Shown here in pieces: positions 10,231 through 20,349 of a stretch of DNA of 64,000 nt. The stretch's first letter is position 1. Each line of letters begins with the position of its first letter. Both the position numbers and the translations under genes were made by a program. Location of the stretch: assembly GCA_020736575.1 (NCBI GenBank), contig JAGPYM010000014.1:744001-808000 (forward strand), written 5' to 3'. The notes under the pieces were generated by a model, which ran no database searches, had not been told where the DNA came from, and saw nothing but the letters and a program-made list of their open reading frames with translations. This DNA comes from Thelonectria olida. Taxonomy: Eukaryota; Ascomycota; Sordariomycetes; Hypocreales; Nectriaceae.

Positions 10231-13200
10231 CTACTGAGGGAGGACGTCTTCCTCGCGCCTATTTCTTCTCCGTCTCAAGTATTTCCTGAGACTCCTCGTC
10301 ACATTTTGTTGCGCTTCAACGTGCCTGTTCCCTGATGGTTGAGCGCTTTCGTCGGAGCTGGTCCTCCCTCTGGGCCGAAACCACTGCGAGACGGTGTTGA
10401 CTTTCCATGCAAGGTAGATTGCAGGAATAGACACGATGGCCGTCACACCAACTGATGGCTGCATAAGCTTTTGATGCTACTCAGTCAACATTCCAAGAAC
10501 TCACATAGAATAGGGAATAACCACCACGATTCATACTTGATATCGCCTGACTCGTGAGGAAAACTGGATACATCCAGCGCAAAGAGAGACGACAAGAACG
10601 ACAGCGGGAGCTATATCATCAGGCATGCAGTCAGTGACCTCCATTACCACTAAATCTCGGCCCTGAACTGGCGATACGTACAAAGACAATTGTAATGACT
10701 GTGAAGACGAACACACTGTTAGATTGCCTGGCTGAGTCGTTGGCTTGGATCCGCCCGAATTCGGCTTCTTTGATGCTCGCTTGCTTTTGTCGCAAGTCAA
10801 GAAGCGTGTTAATCTACTTTGCCAGTCAGCGTGACCTACTTCATCGGATTCGGGCAAGACCGACAGATTCGTTTGTCTCTTCTGCCTCCATGAGCATTCG
10901 ATCCAGATGCCTATTGATGTCGGTCGGCGTGCAGGGGTGATGATAGTGGAGGCAATCCTTCAGCTCGTCTGTCTCAAAGGCCCCCTTCCACACTGTCTCC
11001 TGGTCCTCTGCAAGGGTCTTGAGTATACAGAGCTCGTCTCTGATGTCCCTTATCTCGTTGAGGAGTTTGGTTTCGCGAGATATGATATGATAGGGGTTTG
11101 GTGGGATCTTGTGGATCGAGTGAGACGCTTTCTCTTGTTCTTGTTGGTTCTCTTCCTTCTCTAAGTTATTAAGAAACTCGCCAAACAACGAAACTTCCTG
11201 GTTGGCCTGCTCAAATCAATCAGCTTCAATCAGCTACGCAATCTCAATGATGTGTCTCTAACCACGATTCTTATTGACTCTCGGAATATGTCGATTGGTG
11301 ACCTGCGATCTGTGGCGGAAAGGGCCACCGATTTCTTCATGAAGAAACCAGTGGCAACTCCAAGAATGAGCTCCATCAAAGAAGACACAGAAGTGGGCAG
11401 GTCCAATCGACCTTTGCTCTCGCCACCGACCATGTTGTCCAGCACGCCCGACAGGAGGCTACTTGGGGATCCCCCATCAGATGTGGTAACTTCGGTCGTG
11501 GCGGTGATGATAGTCGCTGGGCAAATGTCAGTTTCATTGTTATCTAGAGTCGCGTACACTGCGCTGGCTTTCTTACTCTCGTCAATAATCCACATCCAGA
11601 GATGATCAACTGTCAGAATTTGCATCCTATCTGAGTCATCATCGTCGGTCGCAGGGCTGGTCATTTCGCTACTCGTTCCACTTCTGTCTGTTCTAGGCCC
11701 AATTTTGTTTTGCAAAAATCTTGACAGTACCTGATCTTGGTCCCTCTTGGAGGTGTCGTCGAGGATGGGATAGTAATACTGATCGAGTGTCATGGGTATG
11801 TGCGTGACTTGCCTAGAATTGCGGCTCTTGGTTGATTCGTTCAGCCCTTCCAACCCGTTGGTGTCGGGTTTAATGCAATCTTGAGATGTACCATGATGAT
11901 ATAGCATCTCTTGAAGCTTCTTGGAACCTAGAGTGCCCAGCGTGAGATATGGCATCTATTTCAAGTTAAAGTCAGCATCAAACGGTATTCCATTTGGCTG
12001 GTCTGTTGCCTACATAGAGCGCTGCAGGGGCGATGCTACGTGGTGAACCCTCAGATTCGCTTGGATTGTTGTTTGTCTGGCCAGGCCGATGCATCCATGC
12101 CCGCTATCGAAATCAAGTTGGTGAGTCATTCGGATCATCAGAGTTGTCTTGTACACATACCGTGCACTGCGGTTTCATGAAACGATGTCTCCCGCCCGCC
12201 GCCAATTCAGTCCAGCTTCCATTGAAATGTCTCATCAAAGTCCCATGGTCCATCTCGGATCTCTCTGCATCATTGGATAGCCGAGTCACTAGGTCCTTTG
12301 GGAAATAGATGAGATTTTAGTCCAAAGATGGCAACATTGATCAACTTACTCTCATCAAATGCAACTGGCGATCATCCAATCGTCAGCACAAACCATCAGC
12401 GGCACTTGAGGAAACTCGGATAGTCTTACGTCATTGACAGGAAGATGAATCCAGCGAACCTTGACAGCCCTAGGAATGTGTTTGGAGTTCTGTTGAACAT
12501 GTTCATCATCGCTGCTGTTCTGTTGAGGTAATGCAGTCTTCGAAGAAGCAGCACGCGAGTATCTCGAGTCGCCCTCGCGGGGGCGGGCATCTACCTTACT
12601 AGGCTTTGTTAGAGCTCTGACTTTCTTCTTCAAAGCATCCAAGTCGCGCTGGTCGAGGTTTCTGGCTTCCTTCATGAGAGCATCTGGCCCTTTACAACTC
12701 TGATAAATGATCTCCTCAATACTGCGTCGTGTATATGGCACGCGTGTCGCTGTACCATCGAAGTATATGTCGACGACGGTTCCTTTGGTCTCCAAAGAGG
12801 GGTTTGTCCTTTTCAGCGGCTTTGGCAATGCGGGTGGATTGTCATCGTTTGGGTTTGAAACTTGGTCGAGGATCGGGGGCGGACGTTGAAACAATCCTTG
12901 AATCAGCTTTCCAATCTCACCCTCTAGTCCACTCGCAAGCTTGCTGGCATCATCAATTGCATCACTAGACGAGTAGCCTCCTTTGGATAATAGCCACCAG
13001 ACCACGGGAGCCTGGCAGCGGTAGACTGCCCAAGCAAGCGCTGTGGACGGCAGAGCATCCAGATCGGGTCGGCCAATGCTCCACCGCTGCAACAACTGTC
13101 TCAAAATATCCTCCTTCCCTGGCTTTTCATATTGTGCGAGTATCTCCAGGATCTCGGCGGCCTCATCCGGGTTTTCTTGAATGAAAGTGCTGTCGGAATC

Positions 13201-15171
13201 CCCGAGTTGTCTAATTTCATCCCAAAACAGCCTTGTCAAGTTCTTGTGCTTTCGCCGGATAGAAATAATCAAAGGCGATTCGCCCTTGCTGTTGTATTCC
13301 AAAATTGCCCTGACCTTGGAGAGGACCGGTGCCTCCTTGGATCTTCCAGCTATCATTTCAAGCAGGCATTCTGTCGTTTTGAGGGTACCAAGGTCCGCCG
13401 CTACATGCAAAGCAGTGACGTTGTCATCATCCAACGTCCCTGCGTCCATGTTGAACAAATTTTGCCTGATTAGTTCATGCTGCTCATACTGAGCCGTTAT
13501 ATGAAGCCACGTAGCACCTCGCCGTCTCCATTCTAACACTTGTGGATTGTGGTCGATGCACTTGCCAGCCAGATCCGAGCAGCCGCTTGAAATAGCCCAG
13601 AACATGACTGTATGAAGCTGATCCAGCGTTTCATACGAGCTGCTCTCAAACCCGCCCATCAAGGCACCCTCGATCTCGTCAGTATGGCCCAAGCTGAGCA
13701 TGGGGATCGTTCTCTCCAAAGGACTTGGGGGGTAATAGTCGCGTGTTTTGAGGAGTTCGAGTACAATCTCCATCTGACTGGATTGAGCCGCAGTGCATAG
13801 GGGTGTGTGGCCATCGTTGTCTTTCACTAGAACGTCCACTTCCTTGTTGATGAGAAGTTTGACGTTTGCGACTAGCCCATAGCGGCAGGCTAGTGCTAAA
13901 GCTGTGAGCCCATGATGATTCGTTGCAGTCATGTCAGCGTTTCTGTCCAGAAGAATCTCAACAGCTTTGGCAGTAGGATTGCAGCACGCCTCCATAAGGG
14001 CGGTGCCCTTATTGCTGGAGCATTTCATGTTGATGTCGGCGCCAAGTTTTAGAAGGGAATTGATGTAATGAGGCTTTTCGTCCCTGCAAGCAATGTAGAG
14101 CGGCGGGAAACCGTGAGCGTTGGGTTTGTTGATGTCTGCTCCTGCCCCTCTCAGTCGGGCGAGTATATCAAGATGTGCCTGCGAAAAGTCTTTCCCGCTC
14201 AAAATTACCTGGTGGAAGCAAGTATTTCCTTCGTCATCGACGTTCGAAGCGAGTGCACTCCGGTCCATCAGCACCTCGAGAACATCCAGTTGGACATTCA
14301 AACATGCCAGTAATATCGGGGTGGTTGAAAGGCCGCTGGGCTGGTGGATGTTTGCTCCCGAATCGAGTAGTATCTCGGCTGTTCTGACTGCTCCATGTGC
14401 ACAGGCGTGGTGCAGGGCGTTCATTTTAAGGTGCCCTGGCTCCCCAATTGCTGCTCCGTGTTGTAGAAGCCATGGGATAATGATGTGTTGATCATTGATT
14501 GCTGCCAGGTGCAATGGTTGATTTGAGAAGGCGTTCTTCTCCCTCATCTGAATTCCTGGCTGTCGATCCCATAATGTCTTGAGAACATCCAACTGACCGT
14601 ACATACAGGCCACATGGAACGGCGTCGATTGTTCACCGTCCCGCAAACTCAGGGTCGCGCCCCCGTCCAAAAGGCTGATGATGATGTCGGCATGACCATA
14701 TCTAGAGGCCAGGTGCAAAGGAGTCGATCCACTCTTGTCTGTCTGGTTGACGGTTGCGCCTTTAGAAAGAAGCAGATCAACGCTCGCTTTACAGCCAGAT
14801 CGAGCAGCCAGATGCAATGCCGTTCCCCCAAGGGAAGAAACCTCTGCGTCGATCTCGGCTTGATGATCCAGGAGGACTTTGACGATGGCGGGTCGCTGTA
14901 GGGCTGCTGCTAGAGCCAATGGGGTGATCCAAAGTACAGTGGTTTTGTCATCATCTTGAAGCAACTCATGCTCAAGCAAGGCTTCCAGGAAATTCGCATT
15001 TGATGCGAGAAGGGCTTCCAATTCCTCAGGACTGTCGTTCTCGATCACGGACCTGAGGATCGTGTACTGCCCTCCCTGGCTGTCGACTTCCATCTCTATC
15101 GAGGCCGAGCAAATCCCGTCGGACGCCGAATCAGAATGGTCGCTAAGATGCGACTCATCCAAGGTATCCAT
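10231..15171 (-). CDS. Large ankyrin-repeat protein with C-terminal CorA-like membrane domain; C-terminus uncertain
   Basis: Fungal multidomain protein: a long ankyrin solenoid (about residues 60-790, many TPLHLA-type repeats such as GGTALHLAARSG and GSTPLHLASRYG), then the fungal CorA-like module marked by VRWIHLPVND, HRFMKPQC, TLDQYYYPILDD, ILTVDHLWMWIIDE, SLFGEFLNNL, TLLDLRQKQA and the helix VFVFTVITIVFLPLSFLSSLF. Exons read 15171-12430, 12364-12350 (15 nt), 12295-12161, 12103-12014, 11955-11263, 11206-10865, 10813-10682, 10610-10505. A second membrane helix (VGVTAIVSIPAIYLAWKV) is encoded at 10464-10231, but every available acceptor there is in phase 0 while the donor at 10505/10504 is phase 1. 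Unspliced, the frame stops at 10485. So the gene is either frameshifted near its end or truncated after one helix. Start chosen at 15171; an in-frame ATG at 15531 is less likely. The partner of such repeats is unknown. Confidence 0.82.
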
Positions 15172-15856
15172 GTCGATTCTGAATGTTTTTGCTCGGAGAG
15201 GAGAAACTTGAAGTCGGTGATGTGGCTGGGAGAGGAGCACAATTTTTTGAACAGAGGAGTGGACTTGTATACGTATTTGTATTATCTTGTTCGATCCCAA
15301 TTCAGATACGGGGTAATAAGCTGGCTCCACCGACCCATGGATCGTCACGGACTTGAGGTTCAGCTTCTGCAAGATTTCAATATTTGTGCAGCCCGGGCGC
15401 TTAGGGCAAAAGTATCCGAAGAGAGGACCTATCAAGGGTCTTGTTTCCCAGCCACAGCGCACTTTGTTTGGCTGAGACCTCTCGACCGCAGCGGAATGGC
15501 TGGGCAGGTGACGACTAGACCTCAGCTGCAACTATGGATGTTTGCTTTTTGGAACACCACCACCCCTATTCGCCCCTGGAGCTGCCAGGCGGGTATCACC
15601 CTTCGTTATGTATGCTCACTGCGATCTCCACGCAGAGAAAAGTGCTCCTCTGACACACACTCTTCCTCACACCAGAGGGCCAAGAGGAGGGAGCTCACCC
15701 GAGTCGCGCAATTCCCCCATAGTCCCTAAACTAATGTTGTTAAATACACATGTATCTGAAAATTCAAGCTCCAAACTACTATACTATTCGTGACTCATAC
15801 AAGTACAGAGGATCAAACTCGAACAACTGTGGAAGTGGCAGTAGCTGATGGACTGT
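15172..15856. other. Intergenic, promoter of the ankyrin gene and 3' flank of the RS-rich gene
   Basis: The ankyrin gene starts at 15171 and the Arg/Ser-rich gene ends at 15857, both on the minus strand. The open frame of the ankyrin gene extends upstream to 15531, but that part lacks motifs. No other feature is supported. Confidence 0.45.
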
Positions 15857-16467
15857 TTAGCGATAATTCAGTTCATCCCGCTTGCCATTCACCAGTCGGT
15901 TGGCAACAAGACCACCGATAACCGCCTCAACAGTTGTTCCCTTGCCATGCTTGCGCCCCGGTCTCTGACCTTCAAGCATTGTGTTGATGACAGCCGCACT
16001 GGCCGCCGCGGTTGCAACACGAGCTCCTTTGGAGCCAGTCCACTTGCCTGGCTTTCCTCTCAGCCTGACGGCTTCCACAACGGCGGCGTCGATTGCGGCA
16101 TGTACCGCACGATCTTTCTTGTTGATTTCTAGGGGATCTACTTTTAGCAAATGCCTCAATGGAATACCTGCTGCGGAATGTCCTTACCATTTTTGTGGCG
16201 ACGGTCATGCGACCGTGATCGTCCTCTGCTTGTCCGTGAACGACCTCTCCTTGAACGAGAGCGCGAAGCGAATCGATCCCCGAGGGTCCCCAGAGCCCCA
16301 ATGGCTCCAACTCGATCGAGGATTGCCCGACCGACAGATTTGCTTCGTGATCTGCCCCGTGGTTGTCTTTCATCTTCGCTGGAATAGTAGTAGTCGTCGT
16401 CGTCGGAGTAGTAGGGATCGCGACCACGTCGCCCTCTGTGATGTCGTCTCGAATCGTAGTTGGGCAT
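15857..16467 (-). CDS. Arg/Ser-rich small protein with glycine/alanine-rich helical tail, 186 aa
   Basis: Function unknown. Exons 16467-16188 and 16137-15857; the intron 16187-16138 has a GTAAGG donor and TAG acceptor and joins in frame. The N-terminal half is low-complexity: an acidic Tyr/Asp/Ser run (YYSDDDDYYYSSED) followed by RS/SR-rich sequence (RSRSKSVGR, SRSRSRRGRSR). The second half is a basic Ala/Gly-rich segment (AAIDAAVVEAVRLRG, VATAAASAAVINTML, VEAVIGGLVANRL) that looks like short amphipathic or glycine-zipper helices. Similar RS-plus-zipper proteins are common in moulds and usually annotated only by a domain of unknown function. RS dipeptides could be phosphorylated, but an RNA-related role is inference. 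Confidence 0.7.
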
Positions 16468-17118
16468 GATGTGAGATTATCGTCGTTGATGGTGTAGAAT
16501 TCTCGTCAATAGTGTCGTTTGTGGAATTATCATAAAATGAAATAACAGGCTTTTGTCGAGTTCCCAATTATATACGCCAGCTTACATAAATAGATGCTCT
16601 ACGTAACGCTGACATAGAGTCGCCACAACGGTTAAGGATCATCCATGGCGGATAACGTCATGTGCCGTCTCCAGCTGTCTGCGTCTTGACAGACTTGAAA
16701 CGATCATCCTTGCAACGAGACCAAAATCTACATCATCGGGTGGCGAATCAAGCCTCACCTTTTGGCACTCTCCCAAGGCCGACGGTCATGTCTTCACCGG
16801 GACTCGGTCTCCCGCATCCCCCGGGTTGTCACCTCTGAAGAGGCCGAGTATTCATCGGGCTGCCGGGCACCGGGTACCGAAAACAGCCCCACAAAAGCGG
16901 CCGGTGGCTCTGTCAAATGCTCGGTCCCGAAGGAGACGCTATTTTGACCCGATCATTTCTCTTCGGGGCCGGGCAGCGAGCAAGTCTTCGACGGCCCCGG
17001 CTTCAGCCTGCATTCCTCCGTTCCGCGACGAGTATAGATATGTCTGACATTCGCTTCTCTCAAATATGATTCATTACAACTTCCTCAACCACAACTTCAC
17101 AATCACACATCAATCATC
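16468..17118. other. Divergent promoter region, RS-rich gene / TetX-like monooxygenase
   Basis: The 3' half is GC-rich with several CCGG steps and a CGG-N10-CCG dyad at 16864-16879. An A/T-rich element (TATAGATA) begins near 17034, about 85 bases before the monooxygenase start. Short open frames here are GC-rich by-products. Confidence 0.5.
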
Positions 17119-18366
17119 ATGTCTTCTCAACCAAGAATTGCCATCATCGGCGGTGGCCCTGCCGGCCTAACAACTGGCCTTCTCCTCCACAAACAGGGTA
17201 TCCCGTTCACCATCTTCGAGCTTCGCCAGAAACCTACCGAAGAGGAGCTCGCCAAGCCCTCTGGAATGCTTGACCTCCACGACGAATCTGGCATTGCCGC
17301 CATCAAGGAGTGCGGCCTTCTTGACCAATTCTTCAAACTCACAGGCGAATGTTCCGAGGCGCAAAAAGTCGCAGATAAAAACGGCAACATCATCTACAGA
17401 GACGAAGGCGAACTGAGCGAGCGCCCAGAAATCTCCCGCCACGCACTCAGCAAGCTTCTCATCGCTCACATTCCCGCCGACCACATCAAATGGGGCCACA
17501 AGCTCCTGTCAGCTTCGAGTTCAACCACATCAGGGCGCACGGAAATCGAGCTCAACTTTGGCGCAAACGGCAAACAGACGTTTGATCTCGCCATTGGCGC
17601 AGACGGCGCATGGTCAAAGATCCGTAACCTCCTCACAGGCGTCAAGCCCAATTACGCCGGCACTCAAAACTTGACCCTGACTGTTCGAGAGATCACCAAA
17701 AAGCACCCGCATCTAGCAGAGCTGGTGGGACTAGGCAGCTTCTCCGCGCTCGGCAATCGGCACGGCGTCATGTCGCAGCGCGGGCCTCAAGACTCAGCTC
17801 GGATCTACATCTTCCTCACCACCGAGGACGAACACTTCCCCACCACGGCCGGGCTCGAGGGTCAGACGGCCGTCGTCGCCGGAGAGCGCATCATGTCCGA
17901 CTCCGCGTTGATCGGCACCTGGGGTCCGACGATTAAAGATCTGGTCACGGTCGCTTGCAAGGAGGAGACGCTCGATAATCCCAGCGCCGCGGTGGACCTG
18001 CGGCCGCTGTACAACCTTCCCGCGGGCACGGCCTGGGAGCACAAGACAGGTGCCACCATCATCGGCGACGCGGCGCACCTGATGTGTCCCTGGGCCGGTG
18101 AGGGAGTCAACCTTGCCATGTGGGACTCACTCCTCCTGGCGCACGCCATCACCAAAGCCTACGAGACGGGAGGGAAGGATGCCGCATCTTTCCAGAGGAC
18201 GCTGGATCCGTTGGTGGCCGCGTTTGAGGTCGACATGGTGGCACGCGCCAAAGAAAAGGCGGAAGAGACGATTGGCAACGGCCAAATGATGTTTGGCGAG
18301 GATGGTGCCAATGCGTTTAAGAACTTCTTCCTCACGGCATATGAAACGATCCAAAAGACGGCGTGA
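17119..18366 (+). CDS. TetX-like FAD-dependent monooxygenase, 415 aa
   Basis: Class A flavoprotein hydroxylase predicted to use FAD and NAD(P)H to hydroxylate an aromatic or polyketide-like substrate; cytosolic. It is a single uninterrupted exon. FAD-binding GGGPAG is at about residues 11-16, the middle motif GADGAW at about 155, and GDAAHLMCPWAGEGVN at about 316. The block SGMLDLHDESG and the motif PEISRHAL resemble bacterial TetX-type tetracycline-modifying enzymes more than plant-type salicylate hydroxylases. There is no signal or membrane segment. The gene is intronless among intron-rich neighbours, which fits bacterial ancestry but does not prove transfer. Substrate unknown; resistance or detoxification is a reasonable guess. 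Confidence 0.9.
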   Translation: MSSQPRIAIIGGGPAGLTTGLLLHKQGIPFTIFELRQKPTEEELAKPSGMLDLHDESGIAAIKECGLLDQFFKLTGECSEAQKVADKNGNIIYRDEGELSERPEISRHALSKLLIAHIPADHIKWGHKLLSASSSTTSGRTEIELNFGANGKQTFDLAIGADGAWSKIRNLLTGVKPNYAGTQNLTLTVREITKKHPHLAELVGLGSFSALGNRHGVMSQRGPQDSARIYIFLTTEDEHFPTTAGLEGQTAVVAGERIMSDSALIGTWGPTIKDLVTVACKEETLDNPSAAVDLRPLYNLPAGTAWEHKTGATIIGDAAHLMCPWAGEGVNLAMWDSLLLAHAITKAYETGGKDAASFQRTLDPLVAAFEVDMVARAKEKAEETIGNGQMMFGEDGANAFKNFFLTAYETIQKTA

Positions 18367-19501
18367 GAAGGTGCGACGCTCCCATCATCGTGAGGGATGG
18401 TCTAGAAGCCCTTGGTGGAACGAATCGAAGCTATCTCGATGATGGATCCTCCTCATCCGCGAGGACCAAGGAGCCAAGGAAAAGGAGAAAGGAGGAACAA
18501 AACAATAACGACACGCAGTGACACGGAAGAGAAAGGGACCCAACAATTAACCAGATAGATAGTTGGGTAGCCATGTCTCTTAATGATCAAGTGACCGCCT
18601 TTACCTGCGGTCAGGCCTTGGAGCGACCTGCTTGCCTAATTCAGCGAAGAATACGACATAATAAGGGAATGGATATTGAGATTTTAGATAGGTTCCGAGA
18701 TATATTAGAATAAACATCCTTGAATAGATTGGGTTCATTATTGTCCATCGAGTTCACCCTGCACTCCCGAATGTAACAGTCCCATTTCCCTGAGCTCCAA
18801 TGCCTAGGCTTGCTTTTCCGGCTCCCCTAGCTTCTCAACCTGATGCCTGGATACAGGCCTTTCCCGTTCCCCTAGCGTAACAACTGTTCTCGTGACCAGA
18901 ATGTCTGGTCCCCGGGCGGCCCCTCGTACACGGTCCAACCAAATACCCCAGGGACATGCCCCTTGCGGCCCTGTCTAGCCTCTCCTCCGACCGTCATCAT
19001 GGTCCAAGCCTCGACGCTCAAGGTCTGAGCTTCAACGCCAGTCAGATCGGCCCTATATCTCAGACACTGTCAAAGCACCGGGGTTACTTCCAGTGCGGGG
19101 GATTTGACCGGTCAGCGGGGATCTCACGTCTTGATGTCGAGAAACAGGGGCCGTGGGAGATGCGTTGGCGCTGTATGTTTATTGAAGTAGCTAGAGTTGG
19201 GCACGATTCTACTGGTTTGCTCACTGTAACGCTCATACGGGATACGGGAGCTGCATATACGAATCTAATTAGTCTTCTCTCTATGATGTAATTGTTGTTA
19301 CAAGTTACGACCGGCTTCTCATTACTTTGATTTATTTCAATTATTCATTCAATTAACTCCAGCGCATTAAATGACTACCTAGCAAATAAGTATCAATTTC
19401 TCAATCCAGACCGCCATCCTGGTTACCCAAACATTATCCAATGCCAACCTAGCTCCATCGTTGATCACATGTGAGGGAAAGAAATCGTGTAGCGAATACA
19501 C
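18367..19501. other. Intergenic between convergent genes, with a small degenerate tandem repeat
   Basis: This is the 3' flanking region of the monooxygenase and of the protoglobin gene. A frame at 18956-19291 has no recognisable features. An imperfect duplication occupies 18800-18887 (listed separately). Confidence 0.5.
18800..18887. repeat. Two-copy degenerate tandem repeat, about 43 bp
   Basis: Copies start at 18800 and 18843. Both begin ATGCCT, share a CTTTTCC/CTTTCCC core and CCCCTAGC, and end near CAACCTG/CAACTG. The match is imperfect. It may be a local duplication or part of an old element. Confidence 0.45.
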
Positions 19502-20349
19502 TCAGGCGCTCACTTTCATGCCGCTAAACGGGCAGACCAGCTTATCCGCTTCACCCAATGCCACCTTGTTATTCGTGGTGTCCTCCTCACTCAAGGACGA
19601 GAATGCGGCATGCCCCTGACCATTCATGAATTCTTCGCCATCCCTCACATACCACTTAGCGAACAGATCGTTCTGTATCCAGATGACTTTGCTCAGGGCC
19701 TTCACCATGGCTGTCCGTTTCGACATTGGGAGGGCGTTGTGGGATAGAATGGCCTCGGTGAAGACGTGCTGGATCAGGCATAACGTGGCGCTGATGTGGA
19801 TGTACTCGACGCGAAGAGGCTTCGCTCTGTGAAGACCGACGTGCATGGCGCTAAATGACTAAGTGTTAGAGCAACGCACGCAGTGCAAAAGAGTAAGCAG
19901 CGAGGAATACACACCCGACCTTGTCAAGATACTCCCAAAAGGCCATTTGCGACTGATCCGAGCATATCTTCTTCAGATACGAGTTCAAAAATAGCTTTCG
20001 CTCCTGAAGCTCGGGGCTGTTCTCGTCGAGAATGTTCTTAAGCGGCTCCTCGGAGCGACTGTCGCGACTCTCGAAGACTCGGGCCGTGACGTCGAACTGC
20101 AGGAGCTTTTGATAGACGACGTGGGTGACGGCAGGAATGAGGTCCTGGACGAACTTGGACCCGAAGGCCAAGGCTTCAAGATCGCCTTTGATACGGTCAG
20201 GTTGGGGACTGGAAGTTGGAGATGGGCGTGTAAGTTGGGGCTTGTCACGTACGGTCATCAAAGTCGAGGAAGCGATGGAGATAATCGATACGAGCCTCGA
20301 GGTTCGTGTAGAGTGCCTTGCGGTCTATGTGCTCAGTGTAGGAGGTCAT
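19502..20349 (-). CDS. Protoglobin-domain protein, 238 aa
   Basis: Globin-fold protein of the protoglobin/globin-coupled-sensor type found across ascomycetes, predicted to bind haem; physiological role unknown. Exons 20349-20253, 20185-19915 and 19850-19502. The first intron (20252-20186) was chosen over a shorter option because it yields the family-like join LDFDDRDLEALAFG. The second intron joins DKVG to AMHVGLHR. Features: N-terminal helix YTEHIDRKALYTNLEARI, core YQKLLQFDVTARVFE, FLNSYLKKI, and the proximal-helix region VGAMHVGLHRAKPLRVEYIHI containing the candidate haem-ligand His, then the final helices with SKVIWIQNDLFAKWYV. The C-terminal extension ends in CPFSG. No signal peptide. 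Confidence 0.85.

Noticed and set aside
16864..16879. CGG-N10-CCG upstream of the TetX-like gene as a Put3-type site
   Set aside because: It lies in a CCGG-rich GC patch where such dyads arise by composition.
20186..20252. Alternative short first intron (40-44 nt) in the protoglobin gene using the acceptor at 20209
   Set aside because: Too short for a fungal intron, and the stronger GTACGT donor puts that acceptor out of frame; the 67-nt intron fits the family alignment.
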